Below, piece by piece: positions 33,907 through 43,109 of a stretch of DNA of 64,000 nucleotides (position 1 is its first letter; each line of letters begins with the position of its first letter). The stretch covers positions 1 through 64,000 of the forward strand of contig NZ_LMUM01000032.1 of assembly GCF_009765985.1 (NCBI RefSeq). The letters are read 5' to 3'. Made by a program: the position numbers and the translations under genes. The notes under the pieces are model-generated. The model ran no database searches, was not told the origin of the DNA, and saw only the letters and a list, made by a program, of their open reading frames with translations. The stretch comes from Acidobacterium sp. S8. GTDB lineage: Bacteria; Acidobacteriota; Terriglobia; Terriglobales; Acidobacteriaceae.

Positions 33907-34569
33907 ATGTTCACTGGACTGATTGAAACGACTGGAAAAATCCTTAGCGTGGAAGAGCGCATTGGCGCCCGCCGCATCACCATCTCGGCACCTGGCATTG
34001 CCAAGCGGCTCCGCACGGGCGACTCCGTCGCGGTCAGTGGCACCTGCCTCACGGCGCTCGATATCTCAAACGATCCGCCGGTTTTCCATGCCGATCTAGC
34101 TGCGGAAACGGTGGCGCGGACATCTCTGGCAGCGCTCAAGCCGGGAACGATCGTGAATCTTGAATTACCCACGCCCGCGGGCACGCCGCTAGGAGGCCAT
34201 GTAGTGCAGGGTCACGTGGACGCGACAGGAACATTGCTCTCGCTTGATCCAGTCTCACCTGACATCGATCCTCGCGCGACGGACTGGTGGCTGCGCGTTG
34301 CGGTGCCGGAAAGCGTTGCGCGCTATGTCGTCCATAAGGGCTCCATCGCTATTGAAGGCATCAGCCTCACGGTCGCAAAGTTCGACGGCAAAACGATCAC
34401 AGCTGCGATCATTCCGCATACCTACGCGTATACAAATCTTCACAATCTCAAGCGCGGAGACCCGGTCAATCTCGAAGCCGACGTGATGCTGAAGTTCTTC
34501 GAGCAGCAGAGGACGGCGAAGCCGGAATTTGAATTGTCGCTTGATTACCTCATTGCGAACGGCTACTAA
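33907..34569 (+). CDS. ribE: Riboflavin synthase alpha subunit
   Basis: A 220-residue trimeric riboflavin synthase with two lumazine-binding barrels. The first opens MFTGLIETTGKIL; the second contains GHVVQGHVDATG and IAIEGISLTVAKFD. Start 3 bp after the ribD stop. The end of the plus-strand operon is here; the next gene is convergent and only 3 bp away, with no hairpin visible between them. ribB/ribA and ribH are not in the window. Confidence 0.93.
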   Translation: MFTGLIETTGKILSVEERIGARRITISAPGIAKRLRTGDSVAVSGTCLTALDISNDPPVFHADLAAETVARTSLAALKPGTIVNLELPTPAGTPLGGHVVQGHVDATGTLLSLDPVSPDIDPRATDWWLRVAVPESVARYVVHKGSIAIEGISLTVAKFDGKTITAAIIPHTYAYTNLHNLKRGDPVNLEADVMLKFFEQQRTAKPEFELSLDYLIANGY

Positions 34570-34572
34570 GCC

Positions 34573-36144
34573 TCAGACATTTCCTCGGCGCATTTCATCG
34601 GCCAGATGATCCGATGCGCGCATTGCAAGCGCGAGAATCGTCATCGTCGGATTCTGCCATCCGCCGCTCACGAAGCTTGCTCCGTCAACGACTACGAGGT
34701 TCTTCACATCGTGGCTCTGACACCACTTATTCAGCACGCTCGTTTTCGGATCGTCGCCCATCCGGCAGGTTCCAAGCTCGTGAATGCTGTAGCCCGGGGG
34801 ATTCGGATCATAGTTCTTTGAGAGAACTTCAAAGCCCGCAGCCTCCGCCAGGGAAACGGTGGTGTCCACTGCGTCTCGGGCCATATTGAATTCATTGTCC
34901 GTGTACTTCGTATCGATGCGCAGTACAGGAATATCCCAGGCATCCACAACGTTTTTGTCGATGCTCACGTGGTTTTCATAGCGAGCCAATACCTCGCCCA
35001 TAATGCCCGCACCAAAAGTGCTGCCGTGATAGCTTTCCAGTTTTTGCTGCAGCTCTTCTCCATAGGCTGCAATATTGCGCGGATCCATCGGCCCATTGCT
35101 GCTGTAGACGTTCATAGCGTAGCCGCGGATGAAATTTTTCGCCTTCGTGTCGATGTTGCGGAAACGGGGAATCAGGGCGCTTCCTCCCATCAGACCGGGT
35201 GCCGCTTTTCCATCGCGCGCTTCGGGCACTGAGCAGACAACCCCTGCGCCGTAGATCTGATCAATCAGGTAGTGACCCATCACGCCGCTCGAATTTGCCA
35301 GCTTCGAATTCAGCAGCAGCCGCGTGCTCTCCAACGTGCCCGCTGCCAGCACGATCACACGCGCTCTAACCGACATCTCCCTGCGCGAGAGACGATCGAC
35401 GAAATGCACCTCGTTCGCCAGGCCGGTATTCTTATCCGTTCTGATTTCGCGCACGACGACATTCGGAATTGCCTGCAGTTTTCCGGTGGCAAAAGCATCC
35501 GGCAGAAGCAGGTTTACCGAGCTCGCGAGCCCATTTACTCCTTCGGAGCTGCGAGCCTTGCATACGCGCACGCCGGCGCGCTGGCCGGCATCGACAAAGC
35601 GCTGCATCGAGCCCGACCACGGAGCGTTGTCCTCAATGAAGTTGCCATCGGGGTATTGCGCCAAGCCATCCGAGTGACCTCGCACGCGGAAGATCCCTTC
35701 CACCTTCGAGTAGTATGGCGCTAAATCGGCGAGGCTGATCGGCCAATCATCGCCGTAGCCATCATGCGACTTTCCTTTAAGCTCGTAATCGCTGAGTCGA
35801 AACGACTGGCGCGACCAGAAGAGCGAACGGCCGCCAAACAGCCTTACTCTTACCCAGTTGTAGGGCTTCTTCGGATCATAGGTATAGGGAACTTCGTGTT
35901 CATCGACCCATGTATTTGCATTGAATTCATTGGACTGAAAGACATGCGGCAGGCGTCCCGGTTCTTTGAAACCGCGATACGGCAAAGCATAAGCCGGCTT
36001 TCGCTGCGTGTCTCTCTGTACATCGGCAATCGGCCCGGCATTCAACATCAGGCATGAAATACCTTTTTCCGTCAAAATCTTGGCAGCCATCCCACCCGAA
36101 TGACCAGACCCAATAATCAGAACATCTACCGTCTCTTCAGCCAT
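34573..36144 (-). CDS. GMC oxidoreductase, gluconate 2-dehydrogenase type
   Basis: A 523-residue FAD enzyme. [19 protein letters not shown] is the dinucleotide fold, and [12 protein letters not shown] and [21 protein letters not shown] are the C-terminal GMC blocks with catalytic His and Asn. ATG 36144 is chosen; TTG 36159 is an alternative. It carries no signal peptide. The subunit 3 partner next door has a Tat signal, and members of this class are known to be exported by riding on that partner. Sugar or polyol oxidation is likely. No cytochrome c subunit is adjacent. Confidence 0.82.
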   Translation of the reverse strand: MAEETVDVLIIGSGHSGGMAAKILTEKGISCLMLNAGPIADVQRDTQRKPAYALPYRGFKEPGRLPHVFQSNEFNANTWVDEHEVPYTYDPKKPYNWVRVRLFGGRSLFWSRQSFRLSDYELKGKSHDGYGDDWPISLADLAPYYSKVEGIFRVRGHSDGLAQYPDGNFIEDNAPWSGSMQRFVDAGQRAGVRVCKARSSEGVNGLASSVNLLLPDAFATGKLQAIPNVVVREIRTDKNTGLANEVHFVDRLSRREMSVRARVIVLAAGTLESTRLLLNSKLANSSGVMGHYLIDQIYGAGVVCSVPEARDGKAAPGLMGGSALIPRFRNIDTKAKNFIRGYAMNVYSSNGPMDPRNIAAYGEELQQKLESYHGSTFGAGIMGEVLARYENHVSIDKNVVDAWDIPVLRIDTKYTDNEFNMARDAVDTTVSLAEAAGFEVLSKNYDPNPPGYSIHELGTCRMGDDPKTSVLNKWCQSHDVKNLVVVDGASFVSGGWQNPTMTILALAMRASDHLADEMRRGNV

Positions 36145-36206
36145 CTCTTCGCTTCTCAACCTTTTGCTTGAAAAAATTCCGTGCAGCGACCTGCACCGCG
36201 GGAACG

Positions 36207-36911
36207 CTAGGAATGTCGCTTCTGCGGCGACGGGCGTTGCAGAACCGGGATGCGCTCGCGATACATGTCAGGCTCAACCGGAAACCAATACAGCCCCATG
36301 TCCGGAGCAGCTTCGCCTTCGGCGCGTTCTGCATCACTCCATGCCTGGGAATTGATTGTGGCTGTCCGGATATCGCTATGTGCCACATTCATGAATTGCT
36401 CGTACGGCTCAGTTGGCGGGTGGTCCGACATCCAGGTTCGCAGCCAGGGCCGAATCAGTTGATCCGCTTGCGCCGAAGTTACATTCGCGAATGCTACTCC
36501 GAAACGCTCGGAGGCTTCAGCGTCAAGCCGATGCAGTCCGGCGCGATACATCTCCTGGCGATCAGCCGGAGACGCGCCAATCAGGAAATCCAGAAATTCC
36601 GGCGTTCCTGCCTGGATCGCTCCCGGATAGTTTTTAATTGGCGGCAGCAGTATCTCGCACAGGCGGCGTAACGTTACCATTTCTGGCCCAGTAAAAAAAT
36701 GAGCGTTCGTCTGTGCCACCGCATCCGGCAGAATCGAGTTGACCGGAACGCGATTTACTTCGGACATTCCGCGCATCCAGGGAACCGGGCCCGGAGCTGT
36801 GGGTACAGGCGGTGGCGTGGAAGGCGCGACCTGTGTTCCTTGTTGAGCCAATACTGACCGCGCAGTAGCCGATACCGCAACGATGCCTTTAACAAAATCA
36901 CGCCGACGCAT
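36207..36911 (-). CDS. Gluconate 2-dehydrogenase subunit 3 family protein
   Basis: A 234-residue protein with a Tat signal starting [20 protein letters not shown] and ending near LAQ. The main domain has [31 protein letters not shown] and the [20 protein letters not shown] block of the small subunit of FAD-dependent dehydrogenases. It lies 62 bp upstream of the GMC catalytic gene in the same orientation, so it is expressed with it and probably carries it through the Tat pore. Confidence 0.82.
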   Translation of the reverse strand: MRRRDFVKGIVAVSATARSVLAQQGTQVAPSTPPPVPTAPGPVPWMRGMSEVNRVPVNSILPDAVAQTNAHFFTGPEMVTLRRLCEILLPPIKNYPGAIQAGTPEFLDFLIGASPADRQEMYRAGLHRLDAEASERFGVAFANVTSAQADQLIRPWLRTWMSDHPPTEPYEQFMNVAHSDIRTATINSQAWSDAERAEGEAAPDMGLYWFPVEPDMYRERIPVLQRPSPQKRHS

Positions 36912-37082
36912 GGTGTTGATCGCTCTCCAATCGGAATTTCAGAGAAATCCTAATGCTCAGGTTCTGCACAATAGAGCTTTAGAGCCTATCGAATTTCTAA
37001 ATGACGTTTCGTCGAGAAGGTTAAAAGTCTCTGCAGAGAATTGCAAGTCTGCCGCCCCATGATCGGAGCGGCAGGCGTGTAT

Positions 37083-38435
37083 TTACAGCAGCTTCATCGC
37101 GTCCGGATCCCAATGCATCACGGCTCCGCGTTCCATCGAAAGATTGCCAAGCAACGCAGCACCTGCCGCCCTGTACCCGAAGACTGCATCTTCCACAACC
37201 GGCTGGCGCGACCGCACAGAGGCGAAGAAATTTTTGAAGTGATCGTAGCTGTCGCTGTATCCATGCGGGACGACATACTTTTCAAATCCTGCAGGCGGCG
37301 CTCCCTCGAAATGAGTTACGGGATATTTTTTGCGATACTCTTCAAGAATCTGCTTCTGCATGGCTTCGGTGAATGTACTGATCGTGTAGCCAGGCTCTTT
37401 CTCGCGCGGCACGCGGCTCACGCTGACGGAGTTTCCGACAATCTCCATTGTGCCTTCCGATCCAGTAAAGATCAGGCCTTCGCTCTCTTCGCCGCCATCT
37501 ACAAAATTCACGCGTAGACTCAGGTTAAATCCCTCGCGGTAATCGAAGAGGCCGAGCATTACATCGGGTACGTCGCGCCCATCCTTCCAGAAGCGCAGAC
37601 CTCCGGTCGCCATGGCGCGCGTCGGACCATGCGATCCGGTGATGAAGTGCGTTCCGCTGAACAGATGCACGAAGAGATCGCCAGCTACTCCGCTTCCATA
37701 TGCCTTCCATTTGCGCCACTGGAAGAAGTGTTCCGCATTGAAGGGGATTTTCGGAGCGGTGCCCAGAAAGCGCGGCCAATCGCATGTTTCGGGCGAGGCG
37801 TCGAGCGGGACGGTGTAGTTCCATGCGCCCATTGCCGAGTTGCGGTCCCAACGTGCCGTGACCATATTGAGCTGACCGATGGCGCCTGATGCCAGCAGCT
37901 CCTTTGCTTTCGCATAGATTACGGAGCTGACGCGCTGGCTTCCGATCTGGATGATGCGTTTCGTGGTGCGCGCGGTCTCGATCATCTCCGGCCCATCGGA
38001 GTAGAGATGGATCATCGGCTTTTCGCAGTACACATCCTTACCGGCCTTCATCGCGTCGACGGAGGCTTGCTTGTGCCAGTGATCTGGTGTGCCGATGATG
38101 ACGGCATCAATATCTTTGCGTTCCAGAATCTCTCTGTAGTCGCGCGTGGTAAAGATATCGCTACCCCATATCTCTTTACTGTGCGCCAGCCTGCCGTCGT
38201 AGCAATCGGCCACGGCGACCAGCTTTACGCCTGGAACTTCCACCGCGGCTTTCGTGTCGCCCATGCCCTGACCGCCCGCTCCAATGAGTGCGATCTGGAT
38301 ATGATCGTTAGCTGAGACAGGCTGCGAAGGCTCATTTTGAGCTGTCGCCAATGCGTACATGCGTGGTGCCAAAAGCGTCTCTGCTGTTGCCGTTCCCGCT
38401 GCTTTCAGAAAAGTCCTCCGGTTAATTCCCTGCAC
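37083..38435 (-). CDS. Tat-exported Gfo/Idh/MocA oxidoreductase
   Basis: A 450-residue oxidoreductase with a Tat signal beginning MQGINRRTFLKAAGTATAET. The NAD-binding part has IALIGAGGQGMGDTKAAVEV and the family signature GKDVYCEKPMIHLY (EKP). DAVIIGTPDHWHKQASVDAM precedes it. Secreted members of this family act on sugar derivatives, and related periplasmic ones carry bound NAD. GTG 38435 has GAGGAC upstream. It is followed by GMC/subunit 3 genes and preceded by an esterase gene, in one carbohydrate-type neighbourhood. Confidence 0.85.
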   Translation of the reverse strand: MQGINRRTFLKAAGTATAETLLAPRMYALATAQNEPSQPVSANDHIQIALIGAGGQGMGDTKAAVEVPGVKLVAVADCYDGRLAHSKEIWGSDIFTTRDYREILERKDIDAVIIGTPDHWHKQASVDAMKAGKDVYCEKPMIHLYSDGPEMIETARTTKRIIQIGSQRVSSVIYAKAKELLASGAIGQLNMVTARWDRNSAMGAWNYTVPLDASPETCDWPRFLGTAPKIPFNAEHFFQWRKWKAYGSGVAGDLFVHLFSGTHFITGSHGPTRAMATGGLRFWKDGRDVPDVMLGLFDYREGFNLSLRVNFVDGGEESEGLIFTGSEGTMEIVGNSVSVSRVPREKEPGYTISTFTEAMQKQILEEYRKKYPVTHFEGAPPAGFEKYVVPHGYSDSYDHFKNFFASVRSRQPVVEDAVFGYRAAGAALLGNLSMERGAVMHWDPDAMKLL

Positions 38436-38523
38436 AGAAAGTCCTCAATTAAAAGTTTTGTTCTTCGTCAGTAACCATACACGTCTGGCGCCTTCGATGC
38501 ATCTTGGAGGGGGCTGCCATTGC

Positions 38524-39453
38524 TTAGTGCGGAGCGCTGTTGTTCCCATTTTCATTGGTCAGAACATGGATCGTATGCAGCCATGCCAAGGCGCTGTCAG
38601 GCCATGTTGTAACCGGAAGAGCAGTGCGCCGCAATCCGTATCCGTGGCCTCCCTGAGCATAAATGTGCAGCTCCGCCGGGACGCCGGCATGCTTCAGCGC
38701 CATGAAATAGACCACTGCATTTTCCACGTGCACGGTATCATCCTCGGCTTGCACGATAAATGACGGCGGTGTTTTGCCGGTGACATGAATATCGGGATTC
38801 GGGGCGAAGTTTTGTTCCGCGATTGCCAGATATCCGGGATAAATGATTAGCGCGAAGTCAGGACGGCAACTCAGTTTGTCGGACGCATCCACAGGCGCAT
38901 AGAGCCGCTCATCGAAATGGGTACTGAGTGCCGCAGAGAGATGTGCTCCCGCTGAGAAGCCCAGCACACCAATCCGCTCCGGATCAATTTTCCACTCGCC
39001 AGCATGGGCACGAACAATGCCCATGGCCCGTTGCGCATCCTGGAGCGCGGCGTCAGATTTCGGGTACGGACCCGAATCTGGAACGCGATATTTGACGAGG
39101 ATGCACGCAATGCCGGCAGAGTTCAGCCGGTCGCAGACTTCTGTGCCCTCAAGATCCATAGCGAGAATGTGATATCCGCCGCCAGGAAAAACCACAATCG
39201 CGGCCCCGGTATTCTTTGCCTTGGGCGGATAAAACGTAAGCGTCGGTTGCGAAACATTGCCCAGCCGAATGACCGGCCTGCCGGCGATCAGCCCATCTTT
39301 GGCCGTCGTCGTATCGGCCTCCGGCGCGGCGTTCGTCTGTGCGCCCGGCACTCCATCAGGCCAAAGCGGCATGACGACGCGGGCAGCGGATTGTGCAACG
39401 AGATACGGCGAAACTCCAGCAATAAGACCAAAGACCAGCAAACGTAAATACAT
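38524..39453 (-). CDS. Secreted alpha/beta-hydrolase (acetyl-xylan-esterase-like)
   Basis: A 309-residue exported hydrolase of the BD-FAE/axe-like family. A signal peptide starts MYLRLLVFGLIAGVSP. The oxyanion segment is VVFPGGGYHILAMDLEG. The nucleophile Ser is in IGVLGFSAGAHLSA, the acid in FIVQAEDDTVHVENA, and the His in GGHGYGLR. The family removes acetyl or feruloyl groups from hemicellulose oligomers or acts on glucuronoyl esters. The gene is upstream of the Gfo/Idh gene and divergent from the GH36-like gene. Confidence 0.82.
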   Translation of the reverse strand: MYLRLLVFGLIAGVSPYLVAQSAARVVMPLWPDGVPGAQTNAAPEADTTTAKDGLIAGRPVIRLGNVSQPTLTFYPPKAKNTGAAIVVFPGGGYHILAMDLEGTEVCDRLNSAGIACILVKYRVPDSGPYPKSDAALQDAQRAMGIVRAHAGEWKIDPERIGVLGFSAGAHLSAALSTHFDERLYAPVDASDKLSCRPDFALIIYPGYLAIAEQNFAPNPDIHVTGKTPPSFIVQAEDDTVHVENAVVYFMALKHAGVPAELHIYAQGGHGYGLRRTALPVTTWPDSALAWLHTIHVLTNENGNNSAPH

Positions 39454-39610
39454 AGCAATCGCCCTGATGAAATTAGCGCCGAAAGCTAATAAAGACGCCG
39501 CAATCCAAGATACATCACATCGATGAGTAGCACCGGATGCAGTGAGAATGACAATCTCTCATGTGTTTGCCACTGCATGCCGAATCGAACGTAATGGTTC
39601 GTCCTTTCGG

Positions 39611-39625
39611 CATAATAGCTATATG
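39611..39625 (+). promoter_or_regulatory. Possible leaderless start for the GH36-like gene
   Basis: CATAAT at 39611-39616 is followed by AGCTAT and the ATG at 39623, with no ribosome site. A transcript starting 7 bases after the -10 would begin at the ATG. Confidence 0.4.
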
Positions 39626-41797
39626 AAGGGAACGCCCGTCGCGTCGCTCTTTGTGCAACTCGCGCTTACCTCAATTGCTTTCGCCGCATCTGCCATTCAC
39701 ATCGGCAACAAAGATACATCCATCGCTCTCGAGGCGGGTTCGGCACAACCTGCAATATCAGGCTTTACGCGAAGCGGATGTTCGGGCTGGAGCTTTACGC
39801 CAGTCGATACGTTGATCCGACGTGTGGAAGTGGACTCCCGCGGAGTGGATATTTCGTGGACTTTTCAGCAGGCCCTCTCACAGATTACGCCGACAAAAGT
39901 TCGGCTTGTATACGATTCTTCCGAGCCGCATCTGCGCGCATTTTGGGAGTGGAATGCGCGTGCGCCATTCGGGCCAATTGAGCATTCCATCGAAATTCAA
40001 AATCTTAGCCCGCATGATGTCTGGCTCCCGATGCAGGATAGCCTCCAGCTGAATCTACAACTCTCTACCAGCGATCAGCTGGAACACGTCTGGATAGAAA
40101 AGGGTGCGGGTGGGCCGTCCGCGGAAGGCGTGCACCGGAATGCGGTTCGCGATGGTTATCAGTGGACCGGGGAATCCAGCACATACGCGCACCCAGCACA
40201 AGGTCAGCAACGGGAGATGATTCCTTACACACTTCTCCAGCGCGCCGATCACAATGCCTGCGGGTGGTATGTCGGAATCGAATTCAGCGGAAGAACACGA
40301 ATCGCAGTCCAGCGTAATGGCAGCACGTTGGCGACAACCGCAGGACTGAATCCAGAGCCCGGCCCCTTTCGCACGCTCCTTCAAAGCGGAGAAAGCTTTT
40401 TCTCACCCACCGTTTTCGTCGGGGTATTTCGCGGAGGCGCGGATGGAGCGGGCAATGAACTTCGGCCATGGGTGCGCGACGTGTTGAATCATCGTGACAC
40501 AATTGAGTCTCCGCATTATCCCGAAGCGGTGAATAACAGCTGGGGCAGCGGTATGCAGATTAACGAAGCGCAGGCGCGCAGCATGATTCGCGATTCCGCG
40601 GAGCTGGGTTTTGAAATGTTCCACCTCGATGCCGGGTGGTTTCGCGGAGTGGGCGACTGGTATCCGGATCCAAAAAAGTTTCCGCATGGCCTCGCGCTCA
40701 TCGCCGACTATGCCCACAGCCTCGGGCTCAAGTTCGGATTGTGGATGGACTGGGCGCAGGCCTCGCTCGACGATCACGCTGGCTCACTGTTTATCCATGA
40801 CCCTGTGACGCGCAATTGGCTCATTGCCGATCCACCTTCGCGCTGGAAACAGGGAGACGAATTCAAAGGCATCACCATCGACCTTGGAGTACCCGCTGCA
40901 CATGCGTGGGCTCTCGAAACCGTCAAGCGCGTTGTGAATGACTACCACGTGGACATGCTCGAGCACGATGGCTACGTCGTAGCGCAAGGCTGCAGTCGCC
41001 CCGATCATCCCCATGCGCCTGCTGACCCCGCGCATACAAGAGTCTATGAAGATTCCGGCTTTCTATGGGCCGACAGTTCAAATTCGACGGATGTCAGCTA
41101 TCATGCAACACTTGCGTATTACGATGTGCAGTCGCAGCTTCGGAAGCTGCATCCGAATCTACTGCTAGAAATCTGTAATGACGGCGGCAGGATGGTCGAT
41201 TTCGGCAGCGCCGCGCATGGAGACTACTTCTCGATCTCCGACGCCTATGATCCTCTGTCGAATCGTCGTGCCTTCTCTGATGCCAGCTATGTGCTGCCGC
41301 AGGCAATGCTTGAAACGTATGTCCAGAAGTGGCCGGCGGCGAGCCTTGACAACTTCCGGTATGTCCTGCGCAGCGGAATGATGGGTTGGTTCACGCTTAT
41401 GCTCGATACCACTGCATGGAATGAAGAAGAACATGCTGCCGCGCGTGAAGCTGTTGCAGTTTACAAAGAGAAATTGCGACCCTTAATCCGTGAGGCCAAT
41501 CTTTATCATGTTTCATCAAGGCCCGATGGTGTTCACTGGGATGGCATCGAGTATTTTGATCCTCGGCGCAGCGTTGGTGTTCTCTTCGCGTTTCGCGGAT
41601 CTTCGATTGAGGATTCGCAACACACATTTGTATTGCAAGGCTTGGACCCGCAGGCTATCTATCATCTCGAGTTTCAAGATCATCCTGGCCAGAATAAAGA
41701 TCTCTCCGGGCGGGAACTCATGAGTAAAGGCCTGCAAATTATTCTGCCCGGCGTGAATACCTCGGATTTGGTCTTTCTCAGTGCGATCACGAAATGA
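39623..41797 (+). CDS. Secreted GH36-like alpha-galactosidase
   Basis: A 724-residue exported glycosidase. A short signal (MKGTPVASLFVQLALTS) precedes a beta domain and a TIM barrel that begins NSWGSGMQINEAQARSM, with AGWFRGVGDWYPDPKKFPHG and GLKFGLWMDWAQAS. A likely nucleophile Asp is in VDMLEHDGYV and an acid/base Asp in ICNDGGRMVDFGSA. These are the layout of GH36 but the KWD and SGGGR motifs are altered, so it may be a divergent member. ATG 39623 replaces a longer GTG-initiated frame from 39542. Confidence 0.68.
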   Translation: MKGTPVASLFVQLALTSIAFAASAIHIGNKDTSIALEAGSAQPAISGFTRSGCSGWSFTPVDTLIRRVEVDSRGVDISWTFQQALSQITPTKVRLVYDSSEPHLRAFWEWNARAPFGPIEHSIEIQNLSPHDVWLPMQDSLQLNLQLSTSDQLEHVWIEKGAGGPSAEGVHRNAVRDGYQWTGESSTYAHPAQGQQREMIPYTLLQRADHNACGWYVGIEFSGRTRIAVQRNGSTLATTAGLNPEPGPFRTLLQSGESFFSPTVFVGVFRGGADGAGNELRPWVRDVLNHRDTIESPHYPEAVNNSWGSGMQINEAQARSMIRDSAELGFEMFHLDAGWFRGVGDWYPDPKKFPHGLALIADYAHSLGLKFGLWMDWAQASLDDHAGSLFIHDPVTRNWLIADPPSRWKQGDEFKGITIDLGVPAAHAWALETVKRVVNDYHVDMLEHDGYVVAQGCSRPDHPHAPADPAHTRVYEDSGFLWADSSNSTDVSYHATLAYYDVQSQLRKLHPNLLLEICNDGGRMVDFGSAAHGDYFSISDAYDPLSNRRAFSDASYVLPQAMLETYVQKWPAASLDNFRYVLRSGMMGWFTLMLDTTAWNEEEHAAAREAVAVYKEKLRPLIREANLYHVSSRPDGVHWDGIEYFDPRRSVGVLFAFRGSSIEDSQHTFVLQGLDPQAIYHLEFQDHPGQNKDLSGRELMSKGLQIILPGVNTSDLVFLSAITK

Positions 41798-41918
41798 CAC
41801 GTCGATGACAGCATCCGGTGGATTCCGATCATGAGTGTGGCGATGAGACACGGCAGGACACTCGAAGAAATTATATGTCGATGGCTGAATGTTTTTCGAT
41901 GGTGGCCTACTTCAACAT

Positions 41919-43082
41919 TTAGATCTGTTTAAAGACAAGGCTTCTTGGCATTGTTGTTCTCGCCACCGTAAAAACAGTTCCTAATTCGCCGCTTTCGGGA
42001 TGGACGGCAAGAGATGATAATTCGTTCTGATAGTTATCGAGTACAAATAGACGCCGATCATCTGAAGATAAAGTCAGGCTCGTCCATGAGCGATCTTTCA
42101 AAATCGATCGCTGTACGATAGAGAGCTTTCCGGTAGCAGAATCAATTTTCCAAACAGAGAGGCCTTGATCGGAAGATGACGTATAGAGGAAACGGCCTGA
42201 CGCGGAGATGACGAGGGATTGTGCTTCACGTGCCGTGATTCTTTGCGTCGTCATTACTCGCTGTTCATGTTCTATCTCTTCTAAGTTCGGGGAGTAGCGG
42301 TAGCAGTCAATCGACCCGTCAAGCAGGTTAGATACGTAGAAAAAATTGCCAGCCGGATGCATAGCGAGATGTCCCGGTCTGGAGGCAGGTTGCGAAACTG
42401 TATCGAAGGTTCGCACCATCCTGCCGTTTTGGAATGCAAAGACACTGATCCGGCCGCGTCCCTCATCTGTTGCGAGAAGATGTCGTCCGGCCGGATCGAA
42501 TACAACGGTATGCGGGTGAGCGGAAGCCTGATAAATGGGGTGGGAGCCTGTACCTACCTCTTTTAAAATCTGCGTGACTCGACCTAGCGTGCCGTCCTGT
42601 TCAATTGGCAGTATGTTGTATGCTCCGCCGCCGTGAATCGCAACAACGAGATGCTTGCCATCGTGCGATACGGCGATATGTCTGGGCCTGGTGCCGGACA
42701 GCGAGAGAGGCTGTCGATTGATGAGAGTGAGGAAGCCGCTTTTAGGGTTGATCCTGTAAGCCTCGACAGTACCGCGCGGCAGACCTTCATATTCATCGAC
42801 TTCATTCGCTGCATATAAAAATTGCTGACTGGGATGGAGTGTGAGAGATACAGGTGAGCGGCTAGGAACGTTTTGTTTCCAAGTCCAGTGATCTGCGCTC
42901 AGCTCGAAGACGTCGATCCCTTTCGAAGCGATGTATGCGAATTGGTCTGGCGAAATTGCATTGGTTTGAGCATGCAGCAATGTCTTGCTGTGTGGAAGTA
43001 TGTTGTCCAACGCGCCGAGAACAGACGAATATCCGATGCCTTGTAAAAATGTTCTTCGGCTCCATCGCGTATTCCATCGCAT
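41919..43082 (-). CDS. Tat-exported lactonase-like seven-bladed propeller
   Basis: A 387-residue protein of the 6-phosphogluconolactonase (YbhE-like) propeller family, with a Tat signal starting RWNTRWSRRTFLQG. Blades contain PVSLTLHPSQQFLYAANEVD, RPRHIAVSHDGKHLVV, HPHTVVFDPAGRHLLATDEG and PGHLAMHPAGNFFYVSN. The lactonase ligand pattern H-x-x-x-F-x-P-x-G is typical. Exported and unphosphorylated substrates would be sugar lactones. The gene is last in the minus-strand group and 27 bp from the FAD-oxidase gene, which is a good reason to pair lactone formation with lactone opening. Confidence 0.78.
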   Translation of the reverse strand: MRWNTRWSRRTFLQGIGYSSVLGALDNILPHSKTLLHAQTNAISPDQFAYIASKGIDVFELSADHWTWKQNVPSRSPVSLTLHPSQQFLYAANEVDEYEGLPRGTVEAYRINPKSGFLTLINRQPLSLSGTRPRHIAVSHDGKHLVVAIHGGGAYNILPIEQDGTLGRVTQILKEVGTGSHPIYQASAHPHTVVFDPAGRHLLATDEGRGRISVFAFQNGRMVRTFDTVSQPASRPGHLAMHPAGNFFYVSNLLDGSIDCYRYSPNLEEIEHEQRVMTTQRITAREAQSLVISASGRFLYTSSSDQGLSVWKIDSATGKLSIVQRSILKDRSWTSLTLSSDDRRLFVLDNYQNELSSLAVHPESGELGTVFTVARTTMPRSLVFKQI

Positions 43083-43109
43083 AGAGAGAATAACCTCAGT
43101 CAGACAGCC

